Shown piece after piece: positions 8,460 to 16,915 of a DNA stretch of 64,000 nucleotides. Below the pieces are notes generated by a model. It worked only from the letters and a program-made list of their open reading frames with translations, was not told the DNA's origin and did not search any database. This DNA is from Martinezella tropici (lineage in GTDB: Bacteria; Pseudomonadota; Alphaproteobacteria; Rhizobiales; Rhizobiaceae): the NCBI RefSeq assembly GCF_003287875.1, contig NZ_QMKK01000054.1, forward strand, positions 496,001 through 560,000, in the 5' to 3' direction. A program made the position numbers and the translations under genes. How positions within the stretch are numbered: position 1 is the first letter of the stretch; each line of letters opens with the position of its first letter.

Positions 8460-9511
8460 ACCTTCCCCGCATTGAGGTTGTAATGCATGATAGAGCCGTG
8501 CCTGCCGGTGCGGTCGCGCTCCAGCGTATAGACGTCGCCTTCAAGTCCGGGGCTTTGGGCGATGATGTCGGTGATCTGGCGGCGGTCTTCGTCCGAGAGT
8601 GCAATATCCATGATCTTAGCGTTGGCGAGCGCGTGCGCCTGGTTGCGGGCGCCGATGATGACAGCGGCCACCTGGGGCTGCTCCAGCACCCAGACGCTGG
8701 CGATCGTGGCAATATCGACGCCATGACGATCACCGATGGCTTTCAGCGTGCCGAGCAGCGATTGAAACAGCTCCCAGCCGCCAAAGTCATCGATGATCAG
8801 CTTGTATTTGACGAGAGAGCGGTTCTCGAGCGGCATGTCCGGTTCCGGCTGCCCCAGCCATTTATCGCTCAGGAAGCCGCCGGCCACCGAGCCGTAGCAG
8901 AGGAACTTCACCTCGTTCTCCGCCGCCAGCTTGGCGAGGCTAAGCGACGGCCGCTGGTCGAGAACGGAATATTGCAATTGCTGGCTGACGAGTGGAATGC
9001 CGGCTTTCAGAATCTCGGCAATATGAGGTGTATCGAAATTGGTCGTGCCGACATTACGCACCTTGCCTTCACGGCGCATCTCGTCCAGCCAGCTCAGGGC
9101 TTCGAGATAGCCGGGCAGGGAGTAGTCCCACCAGTGAAACTGTACCAGGTCAAGCTGTTCGGTCTTCAGTTTGCGAAGCGATTTGTCGACGATGCCGCGA
9201 ATATAGTCGCGGCTGATGGTTGCGAGCTTTTCCAGATCAGGAACCAGCTTCGTGTGGACCTTCATCGCGCTTGAGGCTTCCGTGCCGCGCTCGTTGCGGA
9301 GCCGTTCGCGCGCCTCGCCGATCAGCTCCTCGACGCCCGTATAGATGTCGGCGCAGTCATAGGTGCGGATGCCGACGTCGAAGGCGGCGATCAGGTCGGT
9401 CACCGCCTGGGTGCGATCGATGGCGCCGTGCCCGCCGGCAAGCTGCCAGCCGCCGCGGATGACGCGGGAGATCTCGTATCCGGGGCTGAGCTCAAAAGTC
9501 TTGGCGGTCAT
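8456..9511 (-). CDS. aldo/keto reductase
   Basis: A 351-residue NAD(P)H-dependent aldo/keto reductase. The catalytic set can be placed: Asp and Tyr in TYDCADIYTGVEELIG, Lys in VHTKLVPD and His in VQFHWWDYS. The C-terminal cofactor-binding part includes AAVIIGARNQAHALANAKI. The ATG at 9511 is chosen because AAGGAG lies about 10 bases upstream; an ATG at 9520 would sit right on that site. It follows the TIGR04076 gene by 5 bases and overlaps the NTF2-like gene by 4. It probably reduces or oxidises a carbonyl or alcohol intermediate in the pathway of this operon. Confidence 0.85.
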   Translation of the reverse strand: MTAKTFELSPGYEISRVIRGGWQLAGGHGAIDRTQAVTDLIAAFDVGIRTYDCADIYTGVEELIGEARERLRNERGTEASSAMKVHTKLVPDLEKLATISRDYIRGIVDKSLRKLKTEQLDLVQFHWWDYSLPGYLEALSWLDEMRREGKVRNVGTTNFDTPHIAEILKAGIPLVSQQLQYSVLDQRPSLSLAKLAAENEVKFLCYGSVAGGFLSDKWLGQPEPDMPLENRSLVKYKLIIDDFGGWELFQSLLGTLKAIGDRHGVDIATIASVWVLEQPQVAAVIIGARNQAHALANAKIMDIALSDEDRRQITDIIAQSPGLEGDVYTLERDRTGRHGSIMHYNLNAGKV

Positions 9512-9516
9512 GCAAT

Positions 9517-9870
9517 TCATTCTCCTTCGGGCAACGGCACGGCCGTTGTGTCGGCATGGCTGAACCGCCGTTTGCCCGTTCTGACGATCCGCAGCCGGCT
9601 CGCGCAATTGGGGTCGGGGCAGGCGATTTCTGCGTCCGAGGTCATCCAGTCGTTCTTGTGAGTTGGCCGTTGCTTGGCCGCCAGCAGCGGCAGGACGGCT
9701 GAAATGGAGTAGATCGAAAAGCCCTGGCCCGCAGGGAGGGACAGCATTTCGCCCTTGAGTTCGAAATAGTCGCCCGGCTTGGCGCCGCAATAGATCGGTT
9801 TGCCCTCGGGAATGACCGCTTCCACTCTAAGATCGAAGAGCTCGAAACTGTCGTCGCTTTCAGCCGCCAT
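9517..9870 (-). CDS. TIGR04076 family protein
   Basis: A 117-residue cytoplasmic protein resembling the TIGR04076 family of unknown function. It has a beta-rich N-terminus (FDLRVEAVIPEGKPIYCGAK), a middle KGEMLSLPAGQGFSIYSISA, and two cysteines in a C-terminal AEIACPDPNCASRLRI that could bind metal. Members commonly sit in catabolic operons. The start at 9870 lies one base after the stop of the DUF3830 gene, so the two are probably coupled. The function is unknown. Confidence 0.7.
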   Translation of the reverse strand: MAAESDDSFELFDLRVEAVIPEGKPIYCGAKPGDYFELKGEMLSLPAGQGFSIYSISAVLPLLAAKQRPTHKNDWMTSDAEIACPDPNCASRLRIVRTGKRRFSHADTTAVPLPEGE

Positions 9871-9871
9871 C

Positions 9872-10360
9872 TCAGATCTCCGCGCGTTCGAAGGTGACGT
9901 CACAGGCGCCGTTGCGGCGGACGACGCCGCAGGCCGCCGCGAAGTGTTCGCGTTCTTCAGGGCGCACTTGCGCGACGACGCTGCCGGCAAGCCAGCCGAT
10001 CGGGAAGAGCAGGCGAGCGCCCTGACCATAGAACAGACCGATATCGAAGATCGCATCTGGATTGCCGCCCCACATACGCGGCGGCACGTAGCTGAGCACG
10101 ATATCGCCTGGCTGCGGCGTCAGTGTCGCGTTCTCGGCGGGCAGGGCGTTCGCATAGGAAGCACCTTTCAGATGCGCCGGCGGGATCGGGCAGGAGATTT
10201 CCGGGCCGGTCCACATGGCATGAATACCGCTGACGACGCGCGACTCATTCAGATAGGTCCACAGAAAGGCGGCATTGTCGGGCGCCTTGGCTTCCAGCAG
10301 AGGCGCCAATACACTGAGGCCGGAACGTGGTTCGGTGATCTTGATGGCGCGTTGGCTCAT
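9872..10360 (-). CDS. DUF3830 family protein
   Basis: A 162-residue protein of the DUF3830 family (predicted cyclophilin-like beta barrel, function unknown). Recognisable stretches are NAAFLWTYLNESRVVSGIHAM near the N-terminus, QPGDIVLSYVPPR, and YGQGARLLFPIGWLAGSVVA. These proteins recur beside LIV-type importers in Proteobacteria, which suggests processing of an imported small molecule. The gene overlaps the GntR regulator gene by 4 bases (ATGA) and is followed one base later by the TIGR04076 gene. Confidence 0.75.
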   Translation of the reverse strand: MSQRAIKITEPRSGLSVLAPLLEAKAPDNAAFLWTYLNESRVVSGIHAMWTGPEISCPIPPAHLKGASYANALPAENATLTPQPGDIVLSYVPPRMWGGNPDAIFDIGLFYGQGARLLFPIGWLAGSVVAQVRPEEREHFAAACGVVRRNGACDVTFERAEI

Positions 10361-11091
10361 ACGGATTGGCCCTTCTTGGCTTCGGCTTCCAGTTTGCTGC
10401 GCAGGAAGGTGAACGGCCGGCTGATGTCTGCGATCAGTGCATCGCGGGCTCCCTTGGCGTCTTGCGCGGCGATCGCCTTGACGATTGTGCGGTGATAATG
10501 GGCGGTATCGACCTCACCGGCATCCGAGAAGGCATAAATCGCGACGCGGATACAGGGGCCGGATTGCAACCAAAGGCTTTCGATCATCGGGATCAGCACG
10601 GCGGAACCGCAGGCGCGATAGATCTCGAAGTGAAAGGCCTGGTTCAACGTCACCTCGCGGTCGACGTCCTTCTTGTGTTTCAGCGCGCGCATCTCATCCC
10701 ATTCGCCGAGCATGCTCTCGATGGTCGTAATCTGCCGCGGCGTCATGCGGGTCGCGGCAAGCGCGATCGCCTCGCCTTCGATCAGGATGCGAGCGCGCAG
10801 AAGATCGTCCATGCGCTCCAGCGTGATCGGCGGCACGCGAACGGATCGATTGGGAAGGGCTTCTAACGCCTTTTCGGTAATGAGCCGACCGAGCGCCTCG
10901 CGCACAGGCATGGTGCTGGTCATCAGCGCGTCGGCCAAGCCGCGGATCGTCAGCACCTGGCTCGGCTCGAACAGCCCGCCGATCAGCGCGCGGCGCAGCT
11001 CCAGATAGACCCGGTCCTGAACGGTTTCTCGCCCCACTGGCGCAAGCTGTGCGGCAATCGGATCGCTCTTGTCGGCGGTGGCCTTTTGCAT
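10357..11091 (-). CDS. GntR-family transcriptional regulator (FadR/FCD subfamily)
   Basis: A 244-residue repressor or activator. The winged helix-turn-helix lies at about residues 20-85 (DRVYLELRRALIGGLFEPSQ, then LADALMTSTMPVREALGRL, then VRVPP). The FCD effector domain follows with the expected metal-binding pattern, including a His in LNQAFHFEIYRAC and the Asp/His pair of GEVDTAHYHRTIVKAI. The start at 11091 has AAGGG about 9 bases upstream; an earlier GTG-type extension has no support. It is the first gene of the minus-strand operon and divergent from the ABC genes. The palindrome TGTGATCACA at 11152 is its likely operator, so it probably controls both directions in response to the imported substrate. 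Confidence 0.88.
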   Translation of the reverse strand: MQKATADKSDPIAAQLAPVGRETVQDRVYLELRRALIGGLFEPSQVLTIRGLADALMTSTMPVREALGRLITEKALEALPNRSVRVPPITLERMDDLLRARILIEGEAIALAATRMTPRQITTIESMLGEWDEMRALKHKKDVDREVTLNQAFHFEIYRACGSAVLIPMIESLWLQSGPCIRVAIYAFSDAGEVDTAHYHRTIVKAIAAQDAKGARDALIADISRPFTFLRSKLEAEAKKGQSV

Positions 11092-11137
11092 TCGAAATCC
11101 CTTTTTCGGCTTGCGAAGAGGATTAAAGCTGATTAGC

Positions 11138-11161
11138 GTGATCAATGCAAGTGTGATCACA
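11138..11161. promoter_or_regulatory. probable GntR operator
   Basis: The perfect palindrome TGTGATCACA occupies 11152-11161, and a second GTGATCA lies at 11138-11144, 15 bases upstream of the GTGATCA within it. FCD-type GntR proteins typically bind TGT-N-ACA palindromes (family knowledge). The site lies between the divergent GntR and ABC ATPase genes, so it could control both. Confidence 0.6.
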
Positions 11162-11213
11162 AATCAAATAATCAGGGAAGCGGCAACGATTGTTTTCCGG
11201 CCAGAGGGATCTC

Positions 11214-12011
11214 ATGAGTACGACAACTGAACGGCATGGGGAGGAAGCCCGGCCCGTTCTGACAGCCAGAAACGTGGTGCGGCGTTTCGGCGGTCTCGTG
11301 GCCGTCAACGACGTTTCCTTTCACGTGCGCCAGGGCGAGATCCTCGGCCTGATCGGCCCGAACGGCGCCGGCAAGACGACGATGTTCGACCTTCTGGCTG
11401 GCAGCGTCGCGCCGAGTAGCGGGGAAATCGTCTTGGATGGCACCGCAGTCGCGGGCGAGGCGGCCCATCGGCGGATCGCACGTGGTCTTGGACGCACCTT
11501 CCAGATCCCGCGACCGTTTCCCAATCTGACGCTTCTCGACAACGTGATGCTGGCCGCCCAGGATCAGGCGGGCGAGCGGCTGCTATCGAATTTCCTACGG
11601 CCATGGAAGGTTGCCGCTGAGGAGAAGGCTGCCCGTGCCAAGGCGATGGAGCTGCTCGACCTCGTCCACCTGACGCGTCTGGCGCATGAACCGGCGCGCG
11701 TTCTGTCCGGCGGTCAACGCAAGCTTCTGGAGCTTGCTCGCGTCATGATGGCCGATCCTGCCCTCATCCTGCTCGATGAACCGGCGGCCGGCGTCAACGC
11801 GACGCTTCTGGAAACGATCATCAACCGCATCCGCGATATCAATCAACGCGGCGTCACCTTTCTTCTGATTGAACACAATATCGATATGGTCACCCGCCTG
11901 TGTCACCGCGTGCTTGTGATGGCGAGCGGCCAGCTTCTTTGCGAGGGCACGCCGGAAGAGGTCGCCCGCGATCCGCGCGTCATCGAGGCCTATCTGGGAG
12001 GTGCGGCATGA
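11214..12011 (+). CDS. livG: branched-chain amino acid-type ABC transporter ATPase (LivG)
   Basis: A 265-residue ATPase of the LIV importer family. Walker A GPNGAGKTTM lies near residue 52, the signature ARVLSGGQRKLLELAR near 165, and Walker B ALILLDEPAAGVN just after. The long insertion between Q-loop and signature (FPNLTLLDNVMLAAQDQAGE) is typical of LivG rather than LivF. The ATG at 11214 is preferred to a TTG at 11190 because AGAGGGA lies just before it. First gene of a four-gene transporter operon with ATGA overlaps, divergent from the GntR gene. The separate binding protein is encoded at 6722-7978. Confidence 0.9.
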   Translation: MSTTTERHGEEARPVLTARNVVRRFGGLVAVNDVSFHVRQGEILGLIGPNGAGKTTMFDLLAGSVAPSSGEIVLDGTAVAGEAAHRRIARGLGRTFQIPRPFPNLTLLDNVMLAAQDQAGERLLSNFLRPWKVAAEEKAARAKAMELLDLVHLTRLAHEPARVLSGGQRKLLELARVMMADPALILLDEPAAGVNATLLETIINRIRDINQRGVTFLLIEHNIDMVTRLCHRVLVMASGQLLCEGTPEEVARDPRVIEAYLGGAA

Positions 12012-12757
12012 GCGAACCGGTCTTGAGCGTTCGCAATCTCGTTGCCGGTTACGAGCCGGGTGTTCCGATCGTGCGCGGCGCCTCGATTACGGTAGCGGAG
12101 AAGGAAATCGTCGTTGTGCTCGGCCCCAATGGCGCCGGCAAATCGAGCTTCATCAAGGCGATTGCCGGTCTCGTTCCGGTCGAAAGCGGCACGGTGGAAC
12201 TGGTTGGCAGGGATATAACGAGTATGCCCGCGCACACGATGGTGCGGCTCGGTCTTGCCTTCGTGCCGCAGACGGAGAATGTCTTTCCGCTGATGTCCGT
12301 CGAAGACAATCTGAAGGTCGCCGGCGGCATCCTGAAGCCGAAGGACGTGCCTGCTCGTATCGACGAAATGTACGCGACCTTTCCGGATCTTGCCCGCCAT
12401 CGCCGCATCGCGGCCGGCAATCTCTCCGGAGGGCAGCGGCAGATGCTGGCCGTTGCGCGTGCTCTTATCGTTCACCCGAAGCTTCTCGTGCTCGATGAGC
12501 CCTCGGCGGGCCTCTCGCCGAAATTCGTCTCGATGGTCTTCGACATGCTGAGCGAAATCCGCAAATCCGGCGTCACCATTCTGCTGGTCGAGCAGAATGC
12601 CAGGGCGGCGCTGGCCATCGGCGATCGCGCCTATGTCCTCGTCGAGGGCAAGGACAGGCATGAAGGCGTGGCTTCTGAGCTTTGGAACGATCCTGTCGTA
12701 GCCGAACTCTATCTCGGGCAGCGACCAGCACCGTCGACAAAGGGAGGTGCGGCATGA
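12008..12757 (+). CDS. livF: branched-chain amino acid-type ABC transporter ATPase (LivF)
   Basis: A 249-residue ATPase and partner of LivG. Walker A is GPNGAGKSSFIKAIAG, the Q-loop region LAFVPQTENVFPLMSVEDNL is characteristic of LivF, the signature is NLSGGQRQMLAVARALI and Walker B is LLVLDEPSAGLSP. The start overlaps the livG stop by 4 bases (ATGA). The reading frame stays open well upstream of this start but that part is out-of-frame livG. It energises import by the permease pair encoded next. Confidence 0.9.
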   Translation: MSEPVLSVRNLVAGYEPGVPIVRGASITVAEKEIVVVLGPNGAGKSSFIKAIAGLVPVESGTVELVGRDITSMPAHTMVRLGLAFVPQTENVFPLMSVEDNLKVAGGILKPKDVPARIDEMYATFPDLARHRRIAAGNLSGGQRQMLAVARALIVHPKLLVLDEPSAGLSPKFVSMVFDMLSEIRKSGVTILLVEQNARAALAIGDRAYVLVEGKDRHEGVASELWNDPVVAELYLGQRPAPSTKGGAA

Positions 12758-13662
12758 ACCTGCAATTCATCGTCGACGGCTTGCTGACGGGCTCGATGAT
12801 CGGCCTAGGCGCCATTGGTGTCACGCTCACCTATTCGATCCTGCGGTTCTCGAACTTCGCCCATGGCGATTTCATGGCTTGGGGCACTTATGCGACGCTT
12901 GCCGTCGTCAGTGCCATCGGGGCAATCTTCGGCAAGGTCGCCCCCATCGGCCCGCTTTCCTTCGGCTGGCCGCTGATCGTGGCAGTGATCCTGGCGATGG
13001 GCTTTACCGGCGTCCTTGCCCTCGCGCTCGACAAGGTGCTGTTTGCCAGGCTCAGGGCCAAGGGCCAGTCGATCATCGTCGTCATGGCAAGCTTCGGTGC
13101 TTCCATGGCGCTGCGCAGCCTGCTCGAATTTCTCTTCACGTCGCGCCCGACCTATTTCAGCCGCGCCATCCAGATCGCCATGCCCGTCGGTTTCGGCATC
13201 CGCATCACGCCCGATCAGATCGCCCTTTTGATCGTCACGGCACTTTTGGTCTTCGGCGTGCATATGCTGATGACGAGGACGCAGACGGGCCGCTCCATGC
13301 AGGCGCTGAGCCAAAATCCGGCGCTTGCCCGCGTCGTCGGCATCGATGTCGCCAAAGTCGTGCGCGTCACATGGCTGATCGGTGGCGGGCTGGCTTGCGT
13401 CGCCGGTGTCATGATCGGCATTCTCGTGCAGATTCGCCCGCTGATGGGCTTCGACATGCTGCTGCCGATGTTTGCCGCCGCCATTCTCGGCGGTATCGGC
13501 AGCGTGCCGGGCGCGGTTCTCGGCGGCCTGATCATCGGCCTTGCCGAAGCGGCCGCGGTTCAGCTTGTCGGTGCCGAGTGGCGTGCCGCCATCTCGTTCA
13601 TCATCCTGATGGCGGTGCTGTTCATCCGGCCGATCGGCCTTTTCGGAGTGAGGGAGCGATGA
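12754..13662 (+). CDS. livH: branched-chain amino acid-type ABC transporter permease (LivH)
   Basis: A 302-residue inner-membrane permease with about eight hydrophobic segments. The N-terminus FIVDGLLTGSMIGLGAIGVT followed by TYSILRFSNFAHGDFMAWGTY is a hallmark of LivH. The cytoplasmic coupling region is RTQTGRSMQALSQNPALARV, and the C-terminus has PMFAAAILGGIGSVPGAVLG. It overlaps livF by 4 bases and livM by 4 bases. It pairs with LivM to form the membrane channel. Confidence 0.9.
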   Translation: MNLQFIVDGLLTGSMIGLGAIGVTLTYSILRFSNFAHGDFMAWGTYATLAVVSAIGAIFGKVAPIGPLSFGWPLIVAVILAMGFTGVLALALDKVLFARLRAKGQSIIVVMASFGASMALRSLLEFLFTSRPTYFSRAIQIAMPVGFGIRITPDQIALLIVTALLVFGVHMLMTRTQTGRSMQALSQNPALARVVGIDVAKVVRVTWLIGGGLACVAGVMIGILVQIRPLMGFDMLLPMFAAAILGGIGSVPGAVLGGLIIGLAEAAAVQLVGAEWRAAISFIILMAVLFIRPIGLFGVRER

Positions 13663-14645
13663 TGGACATTATTGGCTATGGCGCTTTCTTCCTGACCACC
13701 GCGCTGATCTTCTCCTTCATCACCCTCGGCCTGAACCTGCAATGGGGCCTGACCGGCCTCTTCAATGTCGGGCTCGCCGGCTTCGTAGCGATTGGCGCCT
13801 ATACCTCGGCCCTGCTGACGACGCCCGATACGGCCGGGCGGTTTGGTGGGTTCGATCTGCCGATCCTCGTCGGCTGGCTCGGCGCAATGATTATCGCCGG
13901 TCTTGCCGCCGCCCTCATCGGCGTGGCGACGCTCCGGCTGAAATCCGATTATCTGGCGATCACCACTTTCGGCGTCGCGGTTGTCGTCCAGCTCGTGGCG
14001 CTGAATGCGCAGAAGCTCACCGGTGGCCCCTTTGGCATCGGCTTCATCCCGCGCCCATTTTCCAGCCTTGCCGAAACGCCACTTCTTTTCAATCTTGCCA
14101 ATCTAGGCATCGTGGTCGTCGCATTGCTGATCGTTTATTTTGCGCTGGAGCATCTTGCAAAAAGCCCCTGGGGACGTGTTCTCAAGGCGCTGCGTGAGGA
14201 CGAGCGTGCCGCCATTTCTCTCGGCAAGAGCGCGCGCTTCTACCGTGTGCAGGCCTTTGCCGTCGGAGGCGCGATCATGGGGCTTGCCGGTGCCATGCAG
14301 ACGCATTTCATCGGCTTCATCGCACCCGACAATTATATCCCGACCCTGACCTTCCAGGTATGGGTCATGCTGATCGTCGGTGGTTCAGGCAGCAACAAGG
14401 GCGCCGTTGTCGGCAGCATTCTCGTCTGGGGGATATGGGCTGGATCGGGAGCGCTAACGAGCGTGCTTTTTTCGCCGGAGCAGCAGGCCCGTGCGGCCTC
14501 GCTTCAGATCGTCGCGATCGGCGTCATGCTCTGCATCATCCTGCTTGTGCGGCCGGGCGGCCTTTTCGGCGATATCCCGAAGCGTCGATCTGCGATCGCG
14601 CCGCAGCAGAAACCGATCGCGGATGAAAGTAACGCACCATCCTAG
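13659..14645 (+). CDS. livM: branched-chain amino acid-type ABC transporter permease (LivM)
   Basis: A 328-residue inner-membrane permease. LNLQWGLTGLFNVGLAGFVA, LRLKSDYLAITTFGVAVVVQ and SPWGRVLKALREDERAAISL are typical LivM stretches, and the last is the coupling loop to the ATPases. The start ATGATG at 13659 overlaps the livH stop. The open frame upstream of this point is not coding. The C-terminal tail (about 25 residues, charged) is cytoplasmic. Last gene of the liv-type operon; a hairpin at 14730-14757 follows. Confidence 0.9.
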   Translation: MMDIIGYGAFFLTTALIFSFITLGLNLQWGLTGLFNVGLAGFVAIGAYTSALLTTPDTAGRFGGFDLPILVGWLGAMIIAGLAAALIGVATLRLKSDYLAITTFGVAVVVQLVALNAQKLTGGPFGIGFIPRPFSSLAETPLLFNLANLGIVVVALLIVYFALEHLAKSPWGRVLKALREDERAAISLGKSARFYRVQAFAVGGAIMGLAGAMQTHFIGFIAPDNYIPTLTFQVWVMLIVGGSGSNKGAVVGSILVWGIWAGSGALTSVLFSPEQQARAASLQIVAIGVMLCIILLVRPGGLFGDIPKRRSAIAPQQKPIADESNAPS

Positions 14646-14729
14646 CGGGAGCTGGAAGCAGGCCCTTTGCCGACTGGATTGATAGTCTGTGCTGTTTGGG
14701 GTTTTAAGATCGGGCGACGCGGATTGGTG

Positions 14730-14757
14730 GCGTACCGGCCATAGGCGGCCGGTACGC
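14730..14757. terminator. hairpin between convergent genes
   Basis: GCGTACCGGCC (14730-14740) and GGCCGGTACGC (14747-14757) make a perfect 11-bp stem with a 6-base loop. It lies between livM and the minus-strand gene ending at 14766. There is no T-run, so it could be a factor-assisted terminator or mRNA end stabiliser. Confidence 0.55.
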
Positions 14758-14765
14758 AGTTCGGT

Positions 14766-15164
14766 TCAAGACGCCAAAGCGCGGCGCACGGGCTGAGCGG
14801 AAATAGGCTTGGCGGGAACCCGCAACGGCGTTTTCCGGGCGGCAGGAGAGGCGACGGGCGGCTTACGCGCCGTGCTGGTTTTCGCTGCCCCAAGCCAGCG
14901 AAGAATAGCATCGAAGCCGGGCTGGGCCGCGCGCTTCAGTTCCGGGCTCATTTCCTCGTCCATGCCGCAGAGGGAAGCGATCTCCTGCCAGTCGACGCGG
15001 CCTGCCCGAAGAGGAGGGCGCGACTGGAAAACGATCAGACCGATCATGAAGCCTTTGATATTCTCGAAGCTACGCGGCTGAAGCAGCGGCTTGAGCCGCA
15101 TATCGCAAAAATCCGAAATCTTGCGCTGGAAAACGTCAGAGGCAGAGCTTTTCTTTATGGGCAT
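14766..15164 (-). CDS. hypothetical protein
   Basis: A 132-residue protein that I do not recognise. Residues 1-60 are a mixed basic and hydrophobic domain (VFQRKISDFCDMRLKPLLQP, then FENIKGFMIGLIVFQSR). The middle stretch VDWQEIASLCGMDEEMSPELKR resembles a small helix-turn-helix, and the last 45 residues are a disordered Ala/Pro/Lys/Arg-rich tail. It has no signal peptide. The gene stands alone between convergent livM and an empty 295-base region. Confidence 0.55.
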   Translation of the reverse strand: MPIKKSSASDVFQRKISDFCDMRLKPLLQPRSFENIKGFMIGLIVFQSRPPLRAGRVDWQEIASLCGMDEEMSPELKRAAQPGFDAILRWLGAAKTSTARKPPVASPAARKTPLRVPAKPISAQPVRRALAS

Positions 15165-15459
15165 TATTCATTCCTTGCAGGCGACATCATCCAATGGTCG
15201 GGGTGTGGCCCGCTAAAGCACGGAAGTTAAGGAAGCGCAAACAACCGACCGATTGGCCGCTTTCAATTCTACGATGCGCCGGGATTTGGCAAGTGGCAGA
15301 TTGGTCACGCTTCGGTCAACTCCGCTTCGGACCGAATGCGATGACGGCAAAGCCGAAGATGTTCTCGCCGCGCCGCTAAAATCATGAAAAAACTGTAACT
15401 TGCCTCCCATGCCTTTGAGAGCGACATTTTCCTTGCGCCGGATAGATGAGGTGAAAGAC
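15165..15459. other. 295-base region without a gene
   Basis: It separates the divergent small genes at 14766 and 15460 and should hold their promoters. Short open frames here have no protein-like composition. I recognise no RNA gene or repeat. Confidence 0.4.
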
Positions 15460-15618
15460 ATGTCAGTCTTAGAAATGTTGGTCAGACGCCGGATGCAGGA
15501 AGAATATGCCAAGGGTACATCGCCAGAGCGCATTACCCGCCTCCTGCAGGAATTCTTCAACGGGGCAGAGGCCTCCCAAGCCGATGTTGCCGCGCGACGG
15601 TCGTCTGGCAATCCATAA
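15460..15618 (+). CDS. small hypothetical protein
   Basis: A 52-residue helical protein beginning MSVLEMLVRRRMQEEYAKGT and continuing PERITRLLQEFFNGAEASQAD. The ATG at 15460 is chosen because GAGGTG lies about 8 bases upstream; the open frame extends to 15400 without support. A hairpin follows the stop. It has no recognisable domain; the amphipathic helices could make it a small partner or regulator protein. Confidence 0.5.
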   Translation: MSVLEMLVRRRMQEEYAKGTSPERITRLLQEFFNGAEASQADVAARRSSGNP

Positions 15619-15625
15619 AATGCGA

Positions 15626-15658
15626 GGCCGGCCTCGATATCTTTTCCGAAGGCCGGCC
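15626..15658. terminator. candidate terminator between convergent genes
   Basis: Two copies of the self-palindrome GGCCGGCC (15626-15633 and 15651-15658) can pair to form an 8-bp stem with a 17-base loop, followed by GTTTG. It lies between the small gene ending at 15618 and the ampC-like gene ending at 15693. Confidence 0.5.
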
Positions 15659-15692
15659 GTTTGTCGAAGCTGACTAATCCTCAAGCCACTCT

Positions 15693-16880
15693 CTATCGTG
15701 CAGCGTTCGATCCGGACAGGCTCTCGACTGCCGCCAGGATCTTGTAGGCCGCGGAGACGCGGGCCGGGATCGGAAAGTTCCTGTTTGCCAGGAGCACAAT
15801 GCCGACCTGACGGGCGGGAATGAAGGCCGCATAGGCGCCAAAGCCGTTCGTCGAGCCGGTCTTGTTGATCAGCACGTCCTTGCGTAGCGGCTGCGGCGGG
15901 TCGAGCCGGGTGACCTTGTGCGGTTGGCGCGTCATGTCGGATGAGTTGCCGGCGAGCAACCGGGCAAGCGTTGTCGGATAGGCATAGATTTCCCAGCCAA
16001 GCCCCTGCGTCATGTTGCCGACGGTGTAATAGCCGGCATGCGTCGCCTCGACTGCCCGCTGAAACGTTTCGTCGAGCTTCGAACCATCCATATTGGCTTC
16101 GAGAACGGCAAGCATATCGGATGCCGTGGTCTTGATGCCATAGGCGGGCGTGTCGAGAACGCCGGGGCCGACGCGAACCGGCTTGCCCATTTTCGAGTAG
16201 CCATAGGCATAGCTGCCCATCTCGGCGGCGGGAACATGGACATAGGTATGCTTGAGCCCGAAGCCGGCGATGATCTTGTCCTGCATCAGCGTATCGAACG
16301 GCTGGCCCATGGCCCGTGCGGCCAGATAGCCGAACAGCCCGATGCTGGGATTGGAATATTGCCGGTACGTGCCGGGCGCAAAGGACGGATGCCAGCTGCG
16401 ATAATAGGCGATCATTCCATCATTGCTGACGCTCTCCGGGAATTGCAGAGGCAGGCCGCCGGTCGTGTATGTGCCGAGATCGAGAAGGCTGATCCTGTCG
16501 AAGGCCGTACCAGCCAGCTCCGGCATGTATTTCGTCGCCTTGTCGGAGAAAGACAGCTTCCCGCTGACTTCGACGTAGGAGGTAAGCGTTGCCGCAAACG
16601 TCTTGCTGATGGAACCGAGCTCGAAGATCGTATCGTTCGTCACCTTCTGGCCGCTCTCCTTCGAGGCGACGCCGTAGTTGAAGATGTAGCGCTTACCCTT
16701 GAGGGTGACGGCGATTGCCATGCCCGGCACGTCGTTATCCTTCATGAGCGGACGAATGGTCTCGTTGACGGCCCGCTCCAGGCGGTTCTGATCGATGCCT
16801 TCGGCGTGGGCGCCGATCCCATAGAAAAGGCAGCCTGCGACGATGCCGAGCTTCTGCAGAGAATTGTTAGGTATATTCAA
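15693..16880 (-). CDS. ampC: class C beta-lactamase (AmpC-like), TTG start
   Basis: A 395-residue periplasmic serine beta-lactamase that hydrolyses cephalosporins and penicillins through an acyl-enzyme. With the TTG at 16880 as start, the signal peptide is MNIPNNSLQKLGIVAGCLFY followed by a GAHA cleavage motif. The nucleophile lies in S90-I-S-K93 (GSISKTF), the Y175-S-N motif in RQYSNPSIG, and the K340-T-G motif in NKTGSTNGFG, at the usual class C spacing and length. TTG is chosen because GAGGATATCATC precedes it and the signal peptide begins there; upstream residues are non-coding. It lies 35 bases downstream of a class A beta-lactamase gene, so the two form one operon, with the AmpR-like regulator divergent beyond. 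Confidence 0.9.
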   Translation of the reverse strand: MNIPNNSLQKLGIVAGCLFYGIGAHAEGIDQNRLERAVNETIRPLMKDNDVPGMAIAVTLKGKRYIFNYGVASKESGQKVTNDTIFELGSISKTFAATLTSYVEVSGKLSFSDKATKYMPELAGTAFDRISLLDLGTYTTGGLPLQFPESVSNDGMIAYYRSWHPSFAPGTYRQYSNPSIGLFGYLAARAMGQPFDTLMQDKIIAGFGLKHTYVHVPAAEMGSYAYGYSKMGKPVRVGPGVLDTPAYGIKTTASDMLAVLEANMDGSKLDETFQRAVEATHAGYYTVGNMTQGLGWEIYAYPTTLARLLAGNSSDMTRQPHKVTRLDPPQPLRKDVLINKTGSTNGFGAYAAFIPARQVGIVLLANRNFPIPARVSAAYKILAAVESLSGSNAAR

Positions 16881-16915
16881 GATGATATCCTCATGCTGAT
16901 GGATGAAGGGCGATC

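Noticed and set aside
12747-13658. Long open frame suggesting a 632-residue LivM
   Set aside because: Only the part from 13659 resembles LivM; the earlier part is livH read out of frame.
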